Shown: one piece after another, positions 55,490 through 64,000 of the stretch
How the letters are laid out: each line of letters begins with the position of its first letter
Numbering within the stretch: position 1 is the stretch's first letter
Origin: Arachis hypogaea
Taxonomy: Eukaryota > Streptophyta > Magnoliopsida > Fabales > Fabaceae
DNA: 64,000 nt
Assembly: GCF_003086295.3 (NCBI RefSeq)
Contig: NC_092054.1
Location: forward strand, 52,497,353 to 52,561,352
Direction: 5' to 3'
The notes under the pieces: generated by a model
What the model was told of the DNA's origin: nothing
Databases searched by the model: none
What the model saw: the letters and a program-made list of their open reading frames with translations, nothing else
Position numbers and translations under genes: made by a program

Positions 55490-57150
55490 TGGTGCACGAA
55501 ATTGTGATTCACACTTTTCACAACTCCGCACAACTAACCAGCAAGTGCATTGGGTCGTCCAAGTAATACCTTACTAAGTAAGGGTTGATCCCACGGAGAT
55601 TGTCGGTTTGAAGCAAGCTATGGTCATCTTGTAAATCTCAGTCAGGCGGATTCAAATGGTTATGAGTTTTTGATAATTAAAAGATAAATAAAACATAAAA
55701 TAAAATAGAGATACTTATGTGATTCATTGGTTGGAATTTCAGATAAGCGATTGGAGATGCTTTGTTGCTTCTGAACCTCTGCTTTCCTATTGTCTTCTTC
55801 CAATCATGCGTGCTCCCTTCCATGGCAAGCTGTATGATCCTCTCGGATAAAAAATACCAGGTATGATCTTTGCACGACTAATCAACTGTCAGATTTTTCG
55901 TCTCGGATGAAAAATACCAGGTACAGCTACCGCACGGCTAATCGTCTGTCAGTTTCTGCTAGCGTCGGAATAGGACCCTTTTTCCTTTTGCACACTGTCA
56001 CTGCGCCCAACATTCGCAAGTTTGAAGCTCGTCATAGTCATCCCTTCCCAGATCCTACTCGAAATACCACAGACAAGGTTTAGACTTTCCGGATCTCAGG
56101 AATGGCTGCCAATTGGTTCTAGCCTCTACCACGAAGATACTAATCTCACGGACTCGGTCTGTGTATTAGAGACCCAAGAGATACGCACTCAAGCTGTCGC
56201 CCAATGACTACGTTGAGCTCAGATAGAACGGGAGTGGTTGTCAGGCACGCGTTCATAGATTTGAGAATAATAATGAGTGTCACGGATCATCATATTCTCC
56301 ATATTGAAGTACGAGTGAGTATCTTAGAATAGAATCAAGCGTGATTGAATAGAAAACAGTAGTAATTGCATTAATTTATGAAGAACAGCAGAGCTCCACA
56401 CCTTAATATATGGGGTGTAGAAACTCTACCGTAGAAAATACATAAGTGAAAATAGTCTAGGCATGGCCGTGTGACCAGCCTCCAAACATGAATAATGGCA
56501 TAAGCTCTCTAATACAATAGTAAAAAGTGCTATTTATACTAAACTAGTTACTAGGGATTACAAAAATAAGTAACTAAGTGCAGATAGTGCAGACATCCAC
56601 TTCCGGGGCCCACTTGGTGTGTGCTTGGGCTGAGCATTGAAGCTTTCACGTGCATAGGCCATTCTTGGAGTTAAATGCCAGCTTGGGTGCCAGTTTTGGC
56701 ATTTAACTCCAGTTCTGGTGCCAGTTCTAGCGTTTTACTCTAGAAAAGGGTCACTGGTGGGTGTTTAGACGCCAGTTTGGGCCATAAAATCTCGGGCAAA
56801 GAATAGACTATTATATATTTCTGGAAATCCCAAGATGTCTACTTTCCAACGCAATTAAGAGCGCACCAATTGGGCTTCTGTAGCTCCAGAAAATCCACTT
56901 CGAGTGCAGGAGGGTCAGACTCCAACAGCATCTGCAGTCCTTTCTCAGCCTCTGAATCAGATTTTTGCTCAGGTCCCTCAATTTCAGCCAGAAAATACCT
57001 GAAATTATAGAAAAATACACAAACTCATAGTAAAGTTTAGAAATGTGATTTTTGCGTAAAAACTAATAAAAATATAATAAAAAACAACTAAAACATACTA
57101 AAAACTATGTAAAAACAATGCCAAAAAGGGTATAAATTATCCGCTCATCA
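55490..57150 (-). repeat. Element E 5' LTR (1661 bp)
   Basis: Minus strand TGATGAGCGGATAATTTATA...TTTCGTGCACCA. TATAAATAG at 56530-56538. A GGCGTTNAACGCC-like cluster, degenerate, at 56666-56785. Confidence 0.88.
56530..56538 (-). promoter_or_regulatory. LTR TATA box, element E
   Basis: Minus strand TATAAATAG at the position equal to that in element B. Confidence 0.5.
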
Positions 57151-57156
57151 AAATGC

Positions 57157-57731
57157 ATGGAGGAGCAGATACCAGCAGATATGGTAGTGAATGCAATCCT
57201 TGCAGATATGGTGGGTCATGTGAGCAATAATAAAGCATGTGATGAGATGATATATCATGTAGGGTCGTCGATGGCAAATCCAGTGAAATACCATGATCTG
57301 CGTGACTATGGATTCAGATATTTCAACGCAAAACCATGCTTAGACAAGGAGGGAAATGCCATAAGAGTTGGCAAGTTTATGGTATTGGAGAGCATGGCTA
57401 GCTTCCAGAGATACTTGTTCATTCGCTACTTGGTTCCATTAAAGGGGTTAGAGCTAGTGAACGTAGCATTTTGCCACTACTTTGAGGGAACCTATTTAGA
57501 TATCAACAAGAAGATCTCTATTGTTAAGCATTTGGTTCAACTTTACAGGCCCTACTTGTTCTTCATTGGCATGTAAGTACCCGCAATATTGTTATATTTA
57601 TTTCTTGCTTCTTATATATAAATATAATTTTTTATTTGATTTGGACACACAGATTTGATGACATCAACAGAGAGAAATTGCACATGGCAGCCAAGCAAGG
57701 TGGAGTAGATATGGATTTGTATTACTTCAAC
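57157..57731 (+). pseudogene. Fatty acyl-CoA reductase (alcohol-forming) fragment, C-terminal region
   Basis: Exon 57151-57572 encodes IPADMVVNAILADMVGH, YHVGSSMANPVKYHDLRDYG, SMASFQRYLFIRYLVPLKGL and FEGTYLDINKK, all typical of plant FAR proteins (CER4/FAR3 family), which reduce very-long-chain acyl-CoA to alcohols for wax or suberin. Donor GTAAGT after 57572, acceptor ACACAG at 57652, and a second exon reads FDDINREKLHMAAKQGG to about 57731. Then homology stops without a donor site. The N-terminal Rossmann domain and the last exons are missing. The element E LTR directly abuts the start. A captured or truncated gene piece rather than a working gene. Confidence 0.8.
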
Positions 57732-57929
57732 CATTATTTATTTTTTAGTAATAACTCATATACTTTCCTCTGTTTTATTTATGCCTTCAGTTACTTAATA
57801 TTCTTTTTGTAATATTAGGTTCAACTTTACTCAGGGATGTACACATTGGGATTCCAAACAGTGGAGGTAAGTGCTATTTTGCTCTGTGTCTCAATGTAAT
57901 TTTTTTCTCAATTTGGGGACATCTTGGTT
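57732..57929 (+). other. Junction between gene fragments, with one unassigned exon-like segment
   Basis: 57819-57866 has an acceptor (ATATTAG) and donor (GTAAGT) around 48 open bases, but I cannot assign the peptide to FAR or to the rhodanese. The rest is AT-rich intron-like DNA. Confidence 0.35.
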
Positions 57930-58269
57930 GGTATTAAAAACTCACAATGCAAGGGCCGTGCCAGGGAAACTACGCTGGAGGAGCAGTCTTACAATAAAAG
58001 CAGAAGTGAAGTTTGTTAATGCTGAACAAGCAAAGGAGCTTGTAACAGTTGCTGGATATACTGTTTTAGATGTACGCGACAAAATTCAGTTTGAGAGAGC
58101 TCACATAAAATCCTGCTATCATGTGCCTCTCTTTGTTGAAAATCAAGACAATGATCCTAGTAAGGACTAAGGAGTTCATCCTTTCAGATTAATTTATTCA
58201 TGAATTTTTTTTCTTTTGGCCGTCTTACTTCATGATATCATCTTTCTGTATACTACAACAAATATGGGT

Positions 58270-58680
58270 TTTAGCAACGCCAAATTTTGCAACGCCTTAA
58301 AACTGTTCTCTTAGATAGTTTTAGACAACGGTTTTTTATAGTGTTACTATTGAATTCAATTTTTTATTATTTTACAGCAACAAATTAAAACCGTTCTCTT
58401 TGACTATTTTAAAGAACGGTTTTATAACCGTTACCATGATTTGGTTTTAAGCAACGGTTTTTTGTTGTTGTTTAAATAATTGTACAAAAGAAACGCATAA
58501 AAACCGTTGTCAAAATGCTACACTTTAAAACCGTTCTATTAGATGGTCTTAGACAACGGTTTTTGCAGTGTTACTGTTGAAGGTCAATTTTTCATTACGT
58601 TATAGCAACAAAATAAAACCGTTCTCTTTGACTATTTTAAAGAACGGTTTTATAACCATTACAACAATTTTTTATCAAAC
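58270..58680. repeat. Subterminal AAAACCGTT/AACGGTTTT repeats of the CACTA-like element
   Basis: At least eight copies of AACGGTTTT or its complement in both orientations, within two ~240-bp tandem blocks (58300-58480 and 58530-58680). Inverted pairs flank TCTTTGACTATTTTAAAGA. Such arrays bind transposase in CACTA elements. None is visible at the 3' end. Confidence 0.65.
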
Positions 58681-58689
58681 AATAATTTT

Positions 58690-59013
58690 CTTATATTATT
58701 TAAATAATTATACAAATTTAAATAATTTTCTCTATAAATATTATTTTTAGAACACTCAAAATTATTGTTATAAATATATTACAAATATTATTTATAGAAG
58801 AAATAAATTTAAAATAAATTTATAACAATAATATATTTTTGGTTTCATTCCCGCTCTAAAATTTAAGTTAATATTTTTTTAACACTTCAAAAAAATTTCA
58901 ACAACCTCTCTTCAAAATAAAACATAGAGACTTGTTAATTTTTCCTTCCTCTATTAGCCCTAGCGCTCCATAACCGACACCACTCATCATTAGAGCCATC
59001 ATCGAACAATGCC
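58690..59013 (+). other. AT-rich interior of the CACTA-like element with start of an unassigned exon
   Basis: AT-rich to about 58,960; then an open stretch reading PLIIRAIIEQCQT up to the solo LTR. It joins in frame, across the LTR, to FPKDSRN after 61,886. Confidence 0.4.
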
Positions 59014-59018
59014 AAACT

Positions 59019-61885
59019 TGTAACAACCCAAATTTTTGGAAAATTAAATAATAATTTATTTATAATTTATCATATTTGTTGATAATTTTTCTAAGTCCCA
59101 GATTTTTAGAAAATAAATAATGAATTATTTATAATTATATATATAATTTTTTTTAGAAAAGTTATGAGACTTCATGTTTTAAATTAATTTGGTTTTATAT
59201 AAATTTTAATTATAAATTAGATATTTTTGATTTACTAAAATTAATGATTTTTGCTTAATTAAAATTCAGAGTTTTAGTAATTGGAGATGAAAGAGAGTTT
59301 TGTATATAAATTAAATTGAAATAATTTAAAATTTTGATTAATATTATGAACTAAAAAAAATTTATTTATTTATCTATAATTTTAAATTAAAATATTTAAT
59401 TACAAATAATTTGTAATTTGAAGAATAAAATAGTATTCTTAAAATTAATTATATTGATTAAAATGATTAAATTGAGTTTTAACTCAAAACTCTACTCAAA
59501 TCCTAAATTCTCAATTCTAAACCCTAATTTCTAATTCATTAACCCTAACCCCTTTCTACCCAACCCACACACACATGTACCCCCCTACCACCTGTTCATT
59601 CTCCACTGAGCCACTTCACCCTTTCTCACCGCTACTCACTCACAGAACTCACCACACACCAAATAAACAAACATGCACAGACATATAAACATACATAGAG
59701 GGACAAAGAGATCTGAGAGTGAGAACCGAAGGGAGAAGAGGAGAGGAGGGGAAGCCGCACCTTGCCGCCGCTACTGTCCGTGAAGTCATCTTCATTACGG
59801 ATCAGAACTGAGGCGAGAGAGGGGACCGCGATGGAGGAAGGAATCGCACCGCCCAGTCGCCGTCCATGGGGAGTCATCGCTGGCGTTGTCGCGAGGAGGA
59901 GAGGAGCTCGCGTCGGAGGAGAAGAGCCTTCGCGTTCTACCACCGCTGAGGGACCAGTCGCCGTTAAAACCGTCACTGCTGTTGTGTTCCGTCACCGCCA
60001 CCACGTCGTGACCCCGTCGTCACCACCGAAGGCTCTAGCGCTGCCGCTACTTCTATGGCCGCCATCATCTGTTGCATGTGCGAAAGGAGAGAGGAGCCTT
60101 GAGAACAAGGAAAGGAGTCGTGTGAGGCTTGTGCCGAGAGGCAGAGGGCTGTTCAGCCGCCACCGCTGCTGCCATGATCACCGTTGCGGTTTCAAAAAAA
60201 AGGGGAATGCCGTCGAAGTACCTCTAATATGGTCTAGATCCCTTCCTCTAATTTGCTCTGTTTCCATTCTTGCTCTGCTGCTATTTCATTGGTTACCCTA
60301 TTCTCGTTTTATTTTATTTTAGCCCTTATAGCTATGATTATTGATAATGTTACTGCTGTTGCTACTGCTGGGTCTAAGCCGCTGCTATTGTGAATTTAGA
60401 ATAAGAGGGTTTGTCACGTTTAAATTCTGCGGTCTCGACTAATTGAGGTAGGGGATTTGTTTTAAAAATAAATGTTTTAAGTTATGAATGCCAATAAAAT
60501 TAAACGAGTAACTGCAAATGGTTTATGGTTGCTTTGTGTGAATAATTGTTGGAATTGAGTTGAATCATGGCTGTAGTTGGTGATTGGTTTAATGATTTAA
60601 TGTAGTGATTATTGACGATGTTGTGTATTTTAAAGTTATACTTGTTGCTAGTACTTGTTGATGATGATTTTGTGTATGGAATATTGCTATGGTTGCTGGA
60701 AATTCATTTGATGAATCAGAACATGAGATATGTTGTTATAGATGAGATGTTGAAGAATGGATGCTATGATAATATGGTTACGTTGCACCTATGATATGAA
60801 ATTGTGATATATTGAATTAAGAGTTCTTGGACAACTTTGGTTAGTGAAAAGAAAGTTAGAATGTAGTTTTAGATGAATCCTAGGCTTGAATATAGGATTT
60901 GGTATGTGAGGTTGTTAGAAATACTTTGTGCAGAATTTCTGCAGAAATCTGCATAATTTGTAGCAGAACAAATGACTTTTTGTGAGCAGTCCAGACCAAA
61001 TTTTTAGATGAAATTATTTTTTGTAAAACTTTAGTGTGTCTTGAAAATTCCATAAAAATTTCAGGGAATTTGGCCAAGTGGTTTGGAAGATATGATTTTT
61101 TGAAGTTTAGTGGTTGCTGTAGATTTTTCTGGTTTTTTGGTTCTGCAGTACCAACTTGCAGACGCTATAACTTTTAATTTAAACATAATTTTGAGTTGAT
61201 TTCAAAAGGATTTTAAAGATCTATCAGTCTATTTTAAGTGAGTACAAGTTTTATGTTCATATCTATTTTTTAGACTTAGATAAGTCACTTGGAAGGTCAG
61301 TTGTTTGCTGAAAACTCTGAACTGATTTATGAAAACAGGGCTCCACTTCCAATTGATAATTAATTAATCAAATGAAGTGATATGAACCTGAAACTTGTAG
61401 ATTTTGAAACTTAGGGATGTTGAATGTAATCTCACCAAAATTTAGAAGCAACGGATTAGAATTGAACTAAAAGCTAATAGCATAGAACTCGCACAAATAA
61501 TATCATTTTGAATGTGTTTTACGCTAATCATGTTTACCTTTATTCATTTGAATCTAGTTTTACTAATGCAAGTAAAATTATTGGATAGATTCTTAACAAA
61601 CAATAATGAGTTCTATCTAGAAAAATATAATTAAAGTGAATTCCACATTCTCAGATTCCCACAGTGCCAGGTTATTAAAGTGAATGCACATTCTTTATTC
61701 AGTAAATGGTTTTCTGAAAATGGCAAGTTGGTATGCATGTACAATAGTTATTAGAAGTACCAATGCTTTGTAGTTGATGAATTTATAATTTGTTATCACT
61801 TCAGAGGTTATTGATAGATGAAATGTTATTATGTTGTATTGTTGCACTGAATGCACAATTGTGTTTCCTTGTTGTTTAGGTTGCA
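59019..61885 (+). repeat. Probable solo LTR (2.87 kb), Ty3/gypsy type
   Basis: Begins TGTAACAACCCAAATTTTTG, like Tekay-type chromovirus LTRs, and ends GTTGCA. Direct repeat AAACT at 59014-59018 and 61886-61890 fits a 5-bp target duplication. A GC-rich GCCGCCGC segment (59750-60200) with a 186-codon open frame sits in the middle. No primer site or second LTR. The 3' boundary rests only on the duplication and on coding continuity. Confidence 0.45.
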
Positions 61886-62092
61886 AAACTTTTCCAAAAG
61901 ATTCAAGAAATGGTAAAGAAGAAAGCAATCTAGTATTTATTTTGATTGGTGAGGCAGAACAAAATTTAACTTAATGCTATATGCTTGTCATGTGCTTTGG
62001 GTTAAGTGTGTGGTCATGCAGATGAAGTTGAAAGCCTTGCTGCGGCGAGGAAAGCTGCTATATCCGGTTCAGAACCTTTAGATTCTATTCGG
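61886..62092 (+). pseudogene. Unidentified plant gene fragment inside the CACTA-like element
   Basis: 61886-61923 (donor GTAAAG) and 62022-62092 (acceptor TGCAG, donor GTATAC) can be joined in phase to read FPKDSRN then [20 protein letters not shown]. The first part continues PLIIRAIIEQCQT from before the solo LTR. I do not recognise the protein. It is on the same strand as the flanking host fragments. Confidence 0.4.
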
Positions 62093-62930
62093 GTATACCA
62101 ATCTCTCTGGTCCTTCCTGGAGGAAAATACCCCTTTTCTTCCCCGCTATTCCTTTTTTTTCTTTCTTTTTTTAAATAGTGTGTGAGAAACCCTTATTTGT
62201 TGCGAAAACCCTTATTTGTTGTAGTAGGTACCATTGTAAAAAGGACTCTGCACAATAATTTCTCTGGGTTGTTCTTTGGTTTACCATTCACCAAGTCGAA
62301 TCCATTTTTGTTATAAACCCAAGACTTTTCTTAAAGAGAACAAATGTTCACCCACTTGAACCAACTATGTGAATTAAGAGTTTACTTGTATAAATTATGT
62401 AGCCAACTTCTTGACACTTTTAGAAGCCTTGGCAAAAGAAACATTGTACATGTATAAATTTGCATAGTTTGATTTTTTGGTGTACCTGCATTGAGTTTTA
62501 TTATGCTAATGCTAATATAAGCATTTGAAATTTTCATTCTACTTTGTTGTCAAGGTCTGCTGCAGCTGCAAATAAACTAGAGCAGGCCGGTTTCTCAAAT
62601 GTAGCATGCATAACATCTGGCCTTCAAACTGTAAAACTAGGTTTAGCAATTCACTGACTTTTAAAACTAAATTTGTTGTTAAATAAAATTAAATTATTTT
62701 GTTAAGTGGTGAAATATTCCCATCCTATAGGTACATTTGATTCTATGGGATCCAAGGACTTGCAAGATGTCGAAAAAGCTGGTTTGGTGACAATCCAAGG
62801 GAAAATCTCAACTGTATTGGGAACAATTCTTGTTTGTAAGTTTTATTCTTTTAAAAAAAATTGTCTTTTTGTCACAATTTTGTGATACTTGTATTGAATT
62901 TACTTTGTGTTATGTTAATTTACTCCACAG

Positions 62931-63012
62931 ATGCTGCTACTCATAAGAATCTGATGAGCATGGCCTTTGAGCATAACAACATTTATTGAGTATAAGCTCA
63001 TCGATGAAGAGC
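62931..63012 (+). other. Junction between rhodanese and Ufm1-protease fragments
   Basis: An acceptor (TCCACAG) precedes open sequence that does not match the rhodanese C-terminus. No assignment. Confidence 0.35.
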
Positions 63013-63685
63013 AAACACTCATCTCTTATTACTATTGAGTTGAGCTTTGTTTTGGACAAACTTCTTGGCGTAAGTATTCTCCTTATTACAGTAAGTATTC
63101 TCCTTATTACAGTATTTGATAACATTAACCTTTAGGTTAATTAAATGCCAATTGATTAAACATCAACCTTTGGTTTTTTTTGTTCCAACTGGACAACATA
63201 TGCTGAGCCCTAGGCAAAGAAGGCTGGAATTTAGATACTTGATCTGATCTAAACAGAGTGCAAACCTTTTTTTTTGTTTCCTCTTTCTAAATCACCTATT
63301 TGGGTTCTAGATAAATGATTTGACTTGACTCGGTTGTTTTCTTTCTGAAATAGGTCACATGCAAAGTGATCAATGTTAGATCCGGAGCTGAGCTTCCGGA
63401 AAAATGTCGAGAGCTAGCATTGCACTTTGAGACCCAAGGAACACCTATTATGATTGGTTAGTCAATGATATACTTTTATACTTCCATCTGTCATTCATCT
63501 ACAACATTTTCCAAAATGATGGGCTTAAATTCAAAAGTATATATTTTTTCAGTTGCATATTTGCTTCAATGATTTTGTCTTTTGCTCTGTGATATTTTCA
63601 GAATGAGTTGCTCTTAACCCTCTAGCATCCAAATGCAGGTGGTGGTGTACTTGCATATACACTCTTGGGAGTGGATTACTATTTC
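63013..63685 (+). pseudogene. Ufm1-specific protease (UFSP2-type) fragment, three partial exons
   Basis: 63034-63069 reads IELSFVLDKLLG (donor GTAAGT). 63354-63456 reads [20 protein letters not shown] and [13 protein letters not shown] (donor GTTAGT). 63639-~63680 reads GGVLAYTLLGVDY. The series matches the middle of the plant UFSP2 C78 peptidase domain, which processes the ubiquitin-like Ufm1 precursor. The catalytic Cys region upstream and the Asp-Pro-His region downstream are missing. The match stops at VDY, 40 bp before the next fragment. Intron phases are consistent, so it was copied as genomic DNA, not as mRNA. Confidence 0.78.
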
Positions 63686-63720
63686 GAAATAAATTCCCTC
63701 ACCATCTTTGATTTCTTAAG

Positions 63721-63957
63721 ATTCAATTGATTAGAATCGAGCTGAGAGTCCCCCAATATGGTTGGACCACCCAGAAGATCTTCTATCTCATGAACTTCCT
63801 CGTCAACACTCTACGCGCCCTCGTCTTTGGATTTCACTCCCAAGTCTTCCTCCTCCATCCCAAGGTGTTGATTTTGGTGCTCTTGGACCTTCCTGGCATC
63901 CTGTTTTTCTCTACTTGTACACTTCTAGTCCTTTTCTGGGCTGAAATTTATCGTCAG
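63721..63957 (+). pseudogene. TOM1/TOM3-type membrane protein exon (fragment; may continue past window)
   Basis: Acceptor TTTCTTAAG before 63721 and donor CAG|GTATGC after 63957 frame 79 open codons: IELRVPQYGWTTQKIFYLMN, NTLRALVFGFHSQVFLLHPK, LLDLPGILFFSTCTLLVLFW, AEIYRQ. This matches the plant TOBAMOVIRUS MULTIPLICATION 1/3 family of seven-helix tonoplast proteins. Two hydrophobic segments are visible. No disabling change is seen, so a real gene extending right is possible, but it directly follows an unrelated fragment. Confidence 0.75.
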
Positions 63958-64000
63958 GTATGCCTCCCCCATTTCTTCACTGCGCTCTCTTTTACAATTA

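Larger units (their letters stand above)
51339..57150 (-). mobile_element. Element E, right copy, 5' part (gag-protease element)
   Basis: Minus-strand 5' LTR, primer site, leader and gag-protease like element B, interrupted by element D in the protease tail. With 41489-43193 it shows LTR, gag, protease, hairpin A, array, downstream ORF: no RT or integrase. Its right end lies in the acyl-CoA reductase fragment. Confidence 0.88.
58251..62226. mobile_element. CACTA-like DNA transposon, non-autonomous
   Basis: Inverted ends: TACTACAACAAATATGGGTT at 58251 and, reverse-complemented, TACTACAACAAATAAGGGTT at 62226; about 25 of 27 bases match. The ends resemble CACTACAACAAA-type CACTA termini except that the first base is T. 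The 3' terminal motif is doubled (CCCTTATTTGTTG twice). No transposase ORF. Flanks are GTA and GGT, so a 3-bp duplication is not evident. Inside are a subterminal repeat block, a probable solo LTR and exon-like pieces of an unknown gene. Confidence 0.65.
57930..62835 (+). pseudogene. STR9: Rhodanese-like protein (STR9-type, chloroplast), exon fragments
   Basis: Exon 57930-58159 gives AEVKFVNAEQAKELV, GYTVLDVRDKIQFERAHIK and YHVPLFVENQDND (donor GTAAGG). Exon 62228-~62310 gives TIVKRTLHNNFSGLFFGLPF. Exon 62555-62640 gives SAAAANKLEQAGFSNVACIT. Exon 62731-62835 gives GTFDSMGSKDLQDVEKAGLV and ISTVLGTILV. These align in order with Arabidopsis STR9-like rhodaneses as I remember them. Missing are the transit peptide start, the segment with the active-site Cys (VCQEGLR) and the C-terminal membrane segment. 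A stop follows SNPFLL in exon 2. It cannot make an active sulfurtransferase. A CACTA-like element occupies the first intron. Confidence 0.8.

Noticed and set aside
59762..60322. 186-codon GC-rich open frame
   Set aside because: Low-complexity Arg/Ala/Pro/His-rich translation inside an LTR-like GCCGCC segment. The opposite strand is also open (59976-59632). No recognisable domain.
58248..62229. A 3-bp target duplication for the CACTA-like element
   Set aside because: Flanks GTA and GGT do not match. A shifted boundary gives TA on both sides, but that would leave non-standard ends, so no duplication is claimed.
63721..63957. Calling an intact TOM1/TOM3 gene
   Set aside because: Only one exon is visible and it begins about 40 bp after a Ufm1-protease fragment; upstream exons with the start codon are absent.

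Overview
This is plant nuclear DNA, almost certainly from a legume and most plausibly peanut (Arachis). The grounds are multi-exon fragments of plant genes, Ty3/gypsy elements of the Athila and Tat lineages, and LTRs full of GGCGTTNAACGCC palindromes, which I associate with Arachis repeats. The genus is inference. About 57 kb of the 64 kb is nested LTR retrotransposon sequence. The last 7 kb carries fragments of several host genes. I see no intact, clearly functional host gene, no rRNA or tRNA gene and no CRISPR array.

Layout (element names are mine). Element A (1-5272, minus) is a non-autonomous element with one gag-like ORF; its 3' LTR runs off the left edge. It sits inside element B (5273-11783, minus), which has Athila-type gag and protease but no RT or integrase. 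B sits just downstream of the integrase of Tat-1 (11784-14720, minus, pol only). At about 14,718 Tat-1 is joined out of register to Tat-2, left copy (to 19212, minus: RT, protease, gag, PBS, 531-bp 5' LTR). Tat-2 is inserted in the ORF downstream of pol of element E (left fragment 19213-20846), which is followed by a truncated LTR of element D (20847-22270). A second junction leads into the 3' UTR of another Tat-2 copy (22271-23820). Its pol is split by element C (23826-35899, plus, TSD GGTCC), a 12-kb nearly complete Athila-like element with gag-pol and a downstream ORF. The Tat-2 right copy resumes at 35905-41488, again inserted in element E (41489-43193). E is in turn split by the complete non-autonomous element D (43194-51338, plus, TSD AGCTT), and E resumes at 51339-57150 (gag-protease, PBS, 5' LTR). 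Blocks 14.7-22.3 kb and 36.9-44.6 kb are therefore copies of the same nest.

From 57,151 on, exon pieces of four unrelated plant genes lie head to tail on the plus strand: fatty acyl-CoA reductase, a chloroplast rhodanese resembling STR9, a Ufm1-specific protease, and a TOM1/TOM3-type membrane protein. A CACTA-like transposon (58251-62226) sits in the rhodanese intron and itself holds a probable solo LTR and pieces of a further unidentified gene. This looks like a transposon-captured gene mosaic whose ends lie outside the visible sequence.

The most interesting signal is in the retrotransposons' non-coding parts. Two hairpins recur in unrelated families with covarying stems. Hairpin A lies 32-49 nt downstream of the main ORF's stop. 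Hairpin B has an (A/G)GGA loop and is followed by the polypurine-tract-like sequence; it occurs once next to the 3' LTR and once internally, as a central polypurine tract would. Between A and internal B lies an array of short perfect palindromes, whose sequence differs between families although the position is shared. Elements B and E keep these signals and lack RT and integrase, which fits mobilisation in trans by element C-like partners.
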